NCBI RefSeq assembly: GCF_003086295.3 | Contig: NC_092044.1 | Location: forward strand, 70,499,213-70,563,212 | Reading direction: 5' to 3' | Origin: Arachis hypogaea | Taxonomy: Eukaryota; Streptophyta; Magnoliopsida; Fabales; Fabaceae | Length of the DNA: 64,000 bases | Shown here: in pieces, positions 54,578 to 64,000 of the stretch | Layout of the letters: each line of letters opens with the position of its first letter | Position numbering within the stretch: the first letter of the stretch is position 1 | Notes under the pieces: model-generated | Told to the model about the DNA's origin: nothing | The model's database searches: none | What the model saw: only the letters and a program-made list of their open reading frames with translations | Position numbers and translations under genes: made by a program

Positions 54578-57119
54578 ATGGAAGTTATGTCTTTTTCTGT
54601 CACATTCACCCAATTTCATACATTTTCCTTTCTGAAACCAAAAGTAACAACAACCGAAATTCAGGGCCTTTCACTACCCAATAATAGGAGCAAACATTGC
54701 AATCTTTATTCATTTTCTTCTTCATCTTCAAGAAGTATAGCAGCAACAGCAACACTATACCCTTCCACCACCCAGAAGAACCGCTACTGGATGGTACTCA
54801 TGGAGCCTCCACCTCATGGTGTCACCTCCAAGTCACAACTCATCGATTATTACGCCAACACTCTACACAAAGTCCTTGCCAGGTTTTGCCTCCTTTTTCA
54901 TGCTCGTTCTCTTTTTATTTTTAAGTTGAGCTGAAAATTACTATAATTTTTGTTTCAAACAGTGAGAGAGATGCTCAAATGTGTATATATGATGCTTCCT
55001 GCGATACACACTTTGGTTTCTGTTGTGACATTGATCCACAAATAACCTCCCAACTCACAAGTAAGTTGTTGCTTTTCTTATTAATATAATGCATCTTAGA
55101 TGTTTGAAGTTTAGTCTGTGGTATAGTATTGCACAATTGGCAATTACCATTGGTATTATACTATTATTCTTGAAGTAACTTCTCTGTTATTGTGCCCATA
55201 TGTTTTTAGGTTTACCGGGGGTCTTGTTGGTTAGGCCTGATCCGGATTTCAGTTCTTCGAAAAAGGACTATAGTCTATCAAGTGGTCAAGAAGGTCTGCT
55301 ATCGAATTCAAAACTACAATTTGAAACCAACATGTTATTCTTTCTTGAGAATTCAAAGCATTGGCTTGTTAGAATTGATAAACCTGCTGTTGGGATTGTT
55401 ACAAAGGCTCAGATTGTCGATTATTTTGTTCAAATATTGACCAAGGTGATGGGAAAGTAAGAACAATGTACTTCTTTTGCATTAATTTTTATCACCTTTT
55501 CTTTTTACCTAAAGTTAGATGACAGTAATGTCTTCCCTATGTAGTGAAAAGGATGCTCAGATGTGCATATATCATGTTTCCTGGAAAAAAATATTTGGTT
55601 TTTGCTGTGAACTTGATGACGACTGTGCACAGGAGTTAGTTGGTTAGCACTGTTATGCTTAAAATTCAGTCATTTTGTGTAGAAGTATAAATTTCCACAT
55701 TAAGTGTCCTTTTGTGGCCCAGGTGTGCCTGGTGTCTTATCAGTTCAACCAGATAATAATTTTGAGTCAGCAAATAAGGATTATGAAGGTTAGCAATCTT
55801 TCCAATAATTTTTGTGTTAGTTTCTTTTATGTGCATTTGAAGATCCTTGGTCTTAGCCCACGTGATACTTGGTTCTTGATTGCATTGAAAATCCTTCTAA
55901 ATTCAAGGAAAAAATCATATTGTTTCCACTCCGTTTAATTTAATATAGGTTGTATTTTTTTAGATAAACAGTATACGAAACTTGAAATGCGCAGGTGAGT
56001 TTTATTTATAGGTCATAAAAAAATTTTGCTGAGTTAACATTTGGTGTAAAATTTCTTGTTTAGGTTGATAGTTTATAATTTTCTTTCTATGAGATTGTGT
56101 TCAAATACCTAATTCATGGTTTTCTCAGGTAATAACTTAGAAAACAGTTTGAGTGTGCAAAAATCTTTTGAAACAAGTCAGGCAGCTCCCCTGCAAACGA
56201 AAAAGCTTTTTGTGACAGGTACTCACAAGACTGACTCTGGATATAAATCGATCTTCTGTTCTGTCCCTGTGTATATATGTTATATGCTGATTTTTCAACT
56301 AAAAAAAATGAGAACTGCCTTTCCTTTCGAAAATATTTAAGTTAATGACCATGAAAAAAATATCAGTCAAAGAAAATCATTTTTTTTTTCCTTGAGAAAT
56401 TATTCATTGCATTAAGAAAGTATTAATTGCTCTAATGTGGCTATCATGTTGAGTTTCATTTCCATACCATGTACCTACTTTTTATTCTGTGGGACAACAC
56501 AATTTTATCTTAAGGAGAGCATTCTTGGTTCTCAAAAGATATGATACCACTTGACAATTTATTTTAATATTACAACATTTTTCTCTTAAACAGGGCTATC
56601 GTTTTATACATCTGAGAAAACCTTACGTGCAGCATTTGAAGGCTTTGGTGATCTTGTTGAAGGTAGCTCATCCTTCAAATATTGCATAATTTGCTCATCA
56701 ATATTTAGTCTCTCAAGACCAAAGCAAACTTGCCTCAGCCTTTACTAATAAATGGTTATGCTTGACAGTCAAAATTATTATGGATAAAATTTCCAAAAGG
56801 TCCAAGGGTTATGCATTTGTTGAGTACACCACGGAGGAGGCTGCAAGCGCAGCATTGAAAGAGATGAATGGCCAGGTACATTCTTCTCGGTTCTCTATTT
56901 TTTTACACATTTTACCGGCATTTTTTTGTTTTCTTTCTTTCCTGGTTGTTATGGAAAATGAAAAGAATCTTGGATTTGAAAATATAGGATAACAGAAGCT
57001 AGGTGGTCTTTGATGATTTCATTTTGCTACAGATTATTAATGGATGGATGATAGTAGTGGATGTTGCCAAGACTAACCCGCCAAGGCACAACAGGGGTCA
57101 TGTCAGGCCATCAGTTTGA
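54578..57119 (+). CDS. ORRM1: organelle RRM-domain RNA-editing factor, ORRM1-like
   Basis: Nine exons: 54578-54882, 54963-55060, 55210-55456, 55545-55642, 55723-55788, 56129-56218, 56594-56662, 56769-56875 and 57033-57119. All have GT/AG borders and matching phase, giving 388 codons (the Arabidopsis protein has about 374). Residues 1-68 are Ser/Thr-rich with few acids, a likely chloroplast transit peptide. Two MORF/RIP-like repeats follow (RYWMVLMEPP at 69, HWLVRIDKPA at 185, each with a DAQMCIY motif and an LPG/VPGV turn). The C-terminal RRM has RNP2 LFVTGL (298) and RNP1 KGYAFVEY (337). ORRM1 is known to be required for many C-to-U edits in plastid RNA, working with PPR and MORF proteins. 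The ATG is the first in frame after an upstream A run. No lesion is seen. Confidence 0.9.
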
Positions 57120-59295
57120 CAAGCCAAAAGCCTTTCAAGGTATTAACTATTTCTAGCCCTGCGCTCTTATTATAAGTCAAGATAACACAAACCAGAATAC
57201 TGCAGAACATAATAGAATTATGTGCAATTATTATAGCCAACTATTCTCAACCTTAGGAGTCATTTCTATTTTATTTATGTTTATCCTGTCTTTTCAAGAG
57301 TTAAATCTTAACTATTAGTTGACTTGGTCTTGTACTAGCAGTAATAGACTAATACTTGGGATTAATTTTATATAATACCTGTGATCAATTTTATATATTT
57401 TCACATTAGTCAAAGAAATTCAGCTCCATATTAATTTTGATGCATAATTCAATTTTTTTAAATGATAAAAAAATATTACCCGCTCTTTATCTTAATTTAA
57501 AAAATCCGCTGTTTTATATCTGATTATAGTTATCCTACAAGGTTCCCAATAATCACTATCAAAATAGTTCACTCATATTACCTGCTGATTTAATGACAAT
57601 CCTTTTTGCTTTTATGGTCTGTTATCTGTTGCTTAAAGTAAAAACTAACTTCATGGCATATTCTTCCCCCTTGTATCTATTCTAATATGTTTATGTCATG
57701 AATAATTCTAGGATTAAGGTTGTTTCTATACAGAACATTGAATAGTTCTTCTCCTACTATATGGAAATTAAAATAATCAGAGGATTCTCTGTCACCTCAC
57801 ATAAGTAATGATGAAAATTGTAAATAAGACGAGAGATACTCTAAAATAGGACAAGGTGATTTGTGTGGTACAACATTGGTGGGGGTGAGTTATGTAAGAA
57901 AAATATAAAGATAAAAAAATATAATTGGTAAGAGAAAAGTATATGGTTTTGCATCTGCAAAGAGAAAGAGATATAATGTTTTTTGGTGACAAGAGGTCCC
58001 ACAAGGGAAGAAAACAAACTAGGAGGCTATTCTAGCATTCAAGCTAACAAAATGCATAAGCTCCTCTGTTAACTCAATCTAGGTAATATGATCAGATGCA
58101 CTTCTAGCACAGTTATTATACTCGGATTGGACTGACCAATTCGATAAGAAAACCGGTGAACTGATACTTGTGCTAGTCCAATTTCAATTTTTGACCATTT
58201 TGGCAATTGGCCCGTAGAAAACCGGTGCAAAACCGAACCTGTTGACCTGATGGGTCAATGCCATCTGTGCACAACAACAGCAAGCTAGATCATAGAAGGA
58301 GTACCATAGCCTTTAAAAAGGTTTCCAGCAGCAAAGTCCCCACACGCCACCTCCTTGCATCATCAAGCAAGTGCCTTTTCTTGTGTTAGAAAGCATTATA
58401 AACACTCTCTTCCTTTAGTAGCTAGGCAATATGCAACTTGAGGTTTCATTCAAGGGCGCGGCTTTGGTGAGCCGAACATCTTTGGCTAACCAAGCATAAG
58501 ACTTCACTATCGCTGACCAGTGCGCACTTTTAATGAGAGCCGTTGGATTATTTTGTTTTTTAATCCACCGGTGGAGATCACCCTGAAAGTTGATTGTTTT
58601 GATTGGCTAATGAATGCTTTTTGCAACTTTTGTGTCAAAGAGGTTACTTTAGAAAATTTAATTTGTTGCTAGTTATTGTTGTTAGATCTGAAATGTCTTT
58701 GGGTTATATGGCAAAAATTTATGAATTTGTAAGTTTAAATTAATTAGAGTTAAGTATTCTGTATTATGTTAACTAAATGACGATGAAGTTGGGCTGGGAA
58801 TGAGATGCATCGTGGACGTCAGTTTGTCGCATAGAAGAAACGCACGAGTTTACATTTCTGCCACTCGCTATCAGTTGCACGAAGTTACCCCGCCCAGAAT
58901 TGCGGTGCAAAAATTGCCTACTCGTTGAATTGCGTATCTGCCGCGATGCAAGCATTCCAAGGATGACGAAACGTTAGTGTTATCACCGGAACCGGACTCG
59001 ATCCCCATGATGACGAGTGGTGGTTCAGGCAGAGGATTAGATTGGCCAGAGAGGATCAGAGAAGAAGGATCAAAGCAGCACAGAGAAGTGTGCTTGGTGA
59101 GTGACAAAGGAGAGGGAGAAGAGATTTCAGGTCGGGCGGGTCAACTTGGCACATAGTTGGGTTGGGCTTGGTTGCAGTCAATACCTATGAGAAAAAACAT
59201 AATGGAGCTTTATATTTTTTTCTAAAACGAATGTTTGGCTAATGAATTGGGTTATTAATAATGTTGTTAAAAATATACCAATCCTTAAATACGGT
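57120..59295. other. intergenic DNA downstream of the editing-factor gene
   Basis: No coding frame with recognisable domain. 58430-58620 and 58770-59130 are GC-richer patches that may be old transposon pieces. The short AT-rich frames here do not look real. Confidence 0.5.
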
Positions 59296-59299
59296 CCCT

Positions 59300-60595
59300 T
59301 CTTTTTTTTTTTTTGGACGGGGTGGGTAACTAAACCCAACAAACCAAGCCCAGAATAAGACACTTAATCCCTCAAACTAACTCCCTACCTACCCGGATGA
59401 ATTGCTTTCCCTCCCCTGCAACCAAACTTCTATAAGGAAACACAATTAACTACACTACTATGAAGAAGCACAATTGACGCCAAAAAGAGATCAAGTAAAA
59501 CTGTAGGTCCGCTTTGAGGAGCAAAAGCGCGGGACGAGATGCACCTCACTCCAGAACGCGGACGATCTGGCGCGGGGAGACGGGAGCTGTGAAACCCATC
59601 GCTGATGCAACTCAGACATGGCGCCACTGATGATGGAAAGGTAAGCCCAACTTCTCATTCCTAATTATCTCTGCAATCTGTTTGGGCGGGTTAGATGGCC
59701 AATTATTGGTTAGTTGATTTTGCAATTTCAGAGATGCCAAGGTGTGAGCTAGCTTGTTCCCTTCTCGAGGAATCCAAGAAAAACCACAGTTTGGAAGTCT
59801 CCTTTGGATAGCTTTAATGTCTTGAATTATTGGTTCTACTTCCCAAAATGTAATTCCTTCTTTGATTGCTTGAATAAGTTGAAAGCAGTCAGATTCAATA
59901 GTTGCATTCTCAATTTGAGATTTTCTATTAAAATGATTGCTTCTCTTATGGCAGTTGCTTCTGCAAGGATGCTGGAGTTCGTTTGGATTTTTGAAGTTGT
60001 CCCTCCCATGAGGGTTCCATTGCAATCTCTGATCGCTACTGCTATACTTCCTGATTTTGTGTCATTGGAGAAGGCTGCACCCGTATTCAATTTGAGCCAA
60101 TTTTGAGGAGGGGCTCTCCAGATTATAGGTACCGTCCTTCTCCTGTTTGATTCTTTGGTGCTATTATTTTCCTTCTCTGTTGCTTTGAAATATTCTAGTT
60201 CAAGATTTTTTGCATAGTTAATAGTAGACTTTGGATCAGGTTCTCTGTCATGAAAAACTTTTTCATTTCTTGTTTTCCAAATTGCCCACATTGTGATACC
60301 AATTCGACTCCACATTTGATTTGCTTCTATTCTGCCTCTTTGGTTGCACTTCTTAAATATTTCTTGTAGCCACATCCCGACTGAGTTTACGCTTTCCTTT
60401 GTTGGTGTACATTGAGCTTGCGAGCCAAACCATACCGCTCTTGTCCAATCACATGATAGTAGAGCATGTTCGATGGTTTCCTCCGCCTGCATACAATTTG
60501 GACATAGATTACTGTTAGTTATCTTTTTCTTAATCAAATTGGCTTTTACCGGGAGGATATTATGGATTGTCCTCACTTCCCGGAACAAACAAGAA
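59300..60595 (-). mobile_element. 5'-truncated LINE fragment
   Basis: A T run at 59300-59314 (an A tail on the minus strand) marks the 3' end. It is followed inward by about 300 bp of 3' untranslated DNA and the end of an ORF2-type protein. The 5' side stops at about 60590, in the zf-RVT part, as expected of incomplete reverse transcription. A clear target duplication was not found. Confidence 0.6.
59612..60588 (-). pseudogene. LINE-type zf-RVT plus RNase H domain protein, frameshifted
   Basis: The frame starts inside zf-RVT (HNILPVKANLIKKKITNSN, CPNCMQAEETIEHALLSCDW). It continues through WAIWKTRNEKVFHDREP to an RNase H domain of the RVT_3 type (NWLKLNTGAAFSNDTKSG, LAEATAIREAI). A one-base loss near 59918 shifts the frame; the rest (QIENATIESDCFQLIQAIKE, GFSWIPREGNKLAHTLASL) lies in the other frame and stops at 59612. 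The first catalytic Asp of RNase H is Gly here (NTGAAF where the family has NTDAAF or NVDGAF). It is therefore doubly inactive. It is 5'-truncated and has no own start. Confidence 0.75.
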
Positions 60596-61001
60596 GTAAA
60601 AAAAAAAAAGTCACAGTTAAAGTTTATTAGTAGATGATTAATTTAACAGAAGTATTAAATTATTGAATGATATAATAATTATAATATTTTGTAAAACCAA
60701 AATAGTTGAATAATGTGAAATTTTGTCAGATGTGCATAAATAAATTTATCATGGTAAACAATTGATCATGGTGTATAAAATTACTAGAAGAGTTGAATAA
60801 TGAACATGAATATATGTACTAATGGCTTATTATATTCGTACAAGATACTATAATTATTAATGTTATTATAAAGTCCGCATTACATATTATTTTATTCTAA
60901 CCTTAGAGAGAAGTACAGTAAATTTATTTAAACCATTCCTTTTGTATTCTCTATTCATGGAAACAATTTAATAGGAAATGTTACTCTTTATATAATATAA
61001 C
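60596..61001. other. AT-rich spacer
   Basis: Nothing recognised between the LINE fragment and the foldback element. Confidence 0.5.
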
Positions 61002-61564
61002 GGGAGTCATTTAGGTAAAGATGCTTAAAACATCTTTTTTTAAAGATTTTTTTTAATAATTAATATTCAACCTATGTAATCGATCAAACTATGTTATTTT
61101 TGTCAAAATTAGATGAAATAAATCAGTTTGATCGAAAAATCGATAAACGAAATCTTGAACCAATTTAAATTAATATTTTTTATAAAAATGACTATAATAC
61201 CCTTATTATAAAAATGACTTAAAATATTTCTACTATATATTTTAAAACTCTAAATTCTAATCTTTCTCTTCTCTCTATGCCATCATAGAATTAGAATTTA
61301 GGATTTTCAAAATTAATATATATAATAAGAATATTTTAGTCATTTTTTATAATAAGAGTATTATAGTTATTTTCTATAAAAAAATATTAATTTATATCGG
61401 TTCAAAATTTGATTTATCGAGATTTTTAGGTCAAATTGGTTTGTTTGGTCTAATTTTGACAAAAATAACACAGTTTGATTGATTATATATGTTAAATTTT
61501 AATTATTAAAAAGTGTCTTTAAAAAAAGATGTTTTAAGCGTCTTTATGTGAATGGCTCCTGTAT
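61002..61564. mobile_element. foldback element with about 260-bp inverted repeats (MITE-like)
   Basis: The left arm from GGGAGTCATTTAGGTAAAG matches the reverse complement of the right arm ending at about 61560 (AGGAGCCATTCACATAAAG). The match runs almost to the centre (TCTCTTCTCTCTATGCCAT at about 61263-61282), with small differences. No coding capacity. TAATATAAC on the left and TAATATTAC on the right could be a diverged 9-bp target duplication, which would fit the Mutator group, but the exact ends are uncertain. Confidence 0.8.
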
Positions 61565-61772
61565 GTAATATTACGCAATGCTAAAAATTATAATATAATA
61601 ATATTCTTTTCTCTTATTATTTGGTTTTGTCTAAAAGCATCAATAAAGAAACGTGCGAGGCACTGAATCCTAATGTCAGTATAATAAAGTTAAAAAAACA
61701 ATATAATAATAACAAATAGAACGCTATGTGGTCGTTCCTTGATATTCTCCAATAACCTAACCTTTTTGCAAA

Positions 61773-62479
61773 TGGCTGGAATATCCAAGAAGAATAGAAA
61801 GAAAAGGAATGTACTCGTTGAGTACGAATTTCTGCTTAATCTTTTTCCTTATAACATATGGGTGAGGATTGCCACGAAGATTGCATCGAATTCGATTCAG
61901 GAACTGTTTCACATGCAGGCAACATGCAAGGTGTTTCTTGATGCAGCGATGTCCGACGCTGTCTACAAGTATGCGACGATGTGGTATCTGCTGCTAGTGT
62001 CCTCTTCATATTACTTTGATCGGCCTGAAAGGAGGTTCATTGATCGCTGCGTGAAAGCGGAAATCCGGATGTTTTATTCTGGCATGGGTTGATGCAGTAT
62101 TTCTAAATTGGCCACATTGACCTTGGAATGCAGCAACTGGTTAGGGCTGCAACGGAAGACAATGTTGAAGTCGGTTACGTGTGTGGCATGCCGTTGCTAT
62201 GTAATAACAAAGACAAAGCAGCAAAGAAGGGGAGTTGAATTTTTTAAGTTATACGTACTTCTGGAACAGTCGAAAGGTGCAGAGAGCTCTTAAGGGAATT
62301 GTTTGAGCAGTGGTGGGTGCAGGAGAAACCTTCAGATCCTGGATAACCTGTGGTTTGTTAGTCTATTAGTTGTCCTACCAGCAACGCTATGAGCGTTGTC
62401 GAAGATGTGTTCAGTGTCTTGTGTGTACTGTCTGACTGATTACGAGGTGATGGTCTTCTTGAAAATGTTTACATTTTAA
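61773..62479 (+). pseudogene. F-box-like protein gene (At2g35280-like family), decayed
   Basis: It starts MAGISKKNRKKRNVLVEYEF at 61773. An F-box-like segment follows: NLFPYNIWVRIATKIASNSI and ELFHMQATCKVFLDAA. A one-base loss near 62063 ends the frame at 62090-62092. In the other frame the sequence continues (NPDVLFWHGLMQYF, stop at 62105-62107, QQLVRAATEDNVEVGYVCGM) with at least two more stops. It ends near SVSCVYCLTDYEVMVFL at 62479. Plant F-box proteins of this type would pair with SKP1 in SCF ubiquitin ligases. No splice signals rescue the frame. Confidence 0.65.
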
Positions 62480-64000
62480 TGAACATTATTATTTAGCAAT
62501 TTTTTTTGTTTAAATGTATTGTTTATGCTTCTCTTATCTGACAGTACAGTATCTAACATTGTCTTTTGTTTTGTTATGAATGATTATTTCTCCTTAACAA
62601 ATAAATTATGTTTTTATTACGTTTCTACTTTTGTGTGTGGAAAAATCTCAGTTTAATATGGTATAGAAGGCTTATTCGATAATGATTTAACTTCTGTAAA
62701 TAAATATAAATAAAATATTATATTTTAAAAAATAATTGAGATAATTAAATACATGTTTCTAAATATCTGTAACGTATAAGTTAAAAATGTTACAAGAAAA
62801 ATTTGTTGACAACTAAAAAAATTGATGACTTATCAGTTTATTGTTCCTTTTATTTTTTTATTTTTTTCAAAAAACGCATGTTGATAACTTTTTGTTACTT
62901 TTATTTTATGGCATCAACAGAAAAATAATTTACTTAAAGTTTTGTTGACAAAATTTTAAATGTAGGTGAATATGAAATTTTCATTTACTTAAAAAATATT
63001 TTATTCTAATATAATTATAACTTAAATAAATTAGTAGATAATTGATATGAATCATGCATTAATCTTTCGAAAACTACCATTAATTCTTATATTTAATTTA
63101 ATGAACTTAAAAAGAAATTTTTTTTTAGTTTAATTATATAAAAAATATTAAGAAAAAACATACTATGGTTTATGTTGCATTTTGAATACAACAACAACAA
63201 CAAAGCCATAAAAAGTTAATGTTAGAATTTTCATGTAATATACATATACTACCTTATAATTTTAAATTATACACTATTTAATTTATACTAATAGGAACAA
63301 ATCTAATTATAAATGCTAAAATTTAAAATTTGTTTGTTCAAACTATATCTAAGTTTCGAGGATACCATAGTACAATAAGTGCATAGCATGCATATGCACA
63401 ATTATGGTTTCATGTAGAATGTGTGCCTGTGGTGTTAGATTTGACATTAGCTTTTTCACGATGTGATGCGATTGATGGTTGAAAAGTGTTAATTTATGGT
63501 GTTTAATAATTTACATGTCATAAACGGATTTAGATTTTCTAAAATTTGAATTTTATTTTAGAAGAGTAAAGTGTGATTTTCTATCCTTAAATAGTTTCTC
63601 TTTTATATTTATTCTTGCTTCCACCTATAAAATCAATGATGAGAAATCACACTTTAATCTCTAAAGTGAAATTCAAACTTTAGAAGATCTAAATTCGTCA
63701 CAGTAATAATAGATAGAACTGGTAGTTTGGTAAGGTAATGGACAGTGATGGTTTAGGATAATTTTTAGATAAAAAATATTTTATTATTAACAATGAATGT
63801 AAATTAAATATTTTATTCTTTTGTAGACAAAAATACTTATGAATTGTTTAAAACACTTTGAATAGTCAGTAAATTTTTTTACATTAATCTCTTTACAATA
63901 AATTCATGTAAGTTATATATCTTATTATTAGCAACAAATCAATTTTAATAAACAATGTTTGTCTTACTGTAAAATAAGATTAAATTATTCATGGGTTAAA
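62480..64000. other. AT-rich intergenic DNA, nothing recognised
   Basis: No frame above background. A short (CAA)n tract occurs at 63190-63203. No transposon terminus was seen. Confidence 0.6.

Noticed and set aside
55675..55938. 87-codon frame crossing the fifth exon of the ORRM1-like gene
   Set aside because: It runs through intron DNA in a different frame and has no domain.
61002..61564. Assignment to the known peanut element AhMITE1
   Set aside because: Length and arm size do not fit what I recall of AhMITE1, and its sequence could not be compared.

Overview
The window looks like nuclear DNA of a flowering plant, most likely a legume of the peanut genus (Arachis). It is AT-rich and gene-poor, full of nested LTR retrotransposons primed by tRNA-Asp, and carries a chloroplast RNA-editing-factor gene of dicot type with nine coding exons. 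The Arachis call rests on my memory of the LTR starts (TGATGAGCGGATAATTTATA, TGATAAACCACTATTTTATG) and of the GGCGTTTAACGCC and ACGCGTCCGCGTC motif arrays. No database was searched. I saw no tRNA, rRNA or CRISPR array.

Layout. 1-4360: AT-rich, with a local repeat family and one weak exon candidate. 4364-8397 (minus): a decayed RPA1/DUF223-like gene with a duplicated C-terminal module. 8742-11789 and 19300-19744: remnants of a minus-strand LTR element (B), split by a complete related element (A, 11790-19294, TSD GCCAT) that landed on the start codon of B's ORF2. 19745-29546: a complete gag-protease element with an extra ORF2 but no reverse transcriptase or integrase (C, TSD AACAT). 29557 to about 37767: a CACTA DNA transposon with broken TNP2-like and TNP1-like genes on the minus strand. 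37768-47218: a minus-strand relative of C (D) whose 3' LTR is cut short at the CACTA junction. 47280-49890: fragments of a Ulp1-like protease gene, an LTR piece and a FAR1-like gene. 50117-51590: a solo LTR with TSD ATTAC.

53340-57119 holds the one gene that reads as intact: an ORRM1-like organellar RNA-editing factor (388 codons, nine coding exons), possibly with a spliced 5' leader. After it come a 5'-truncated LINE fragment (59300-60590, minus), a 560-bp foldback element (61002-61564) and an F-box-like pseudogene (61773-62479).

The elements share an unusual plan. After ORF1 there is a small hairpin that keeps its pairing while its sequence changes. ORF2 has its own upstream TATA box in C and D. 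Copies of the pre-LTR motif recur inside the elements, next to ORF2. All four lack reverse transcriptase and integrase here, so they would have to be mobilised by a partner element elsewhere.
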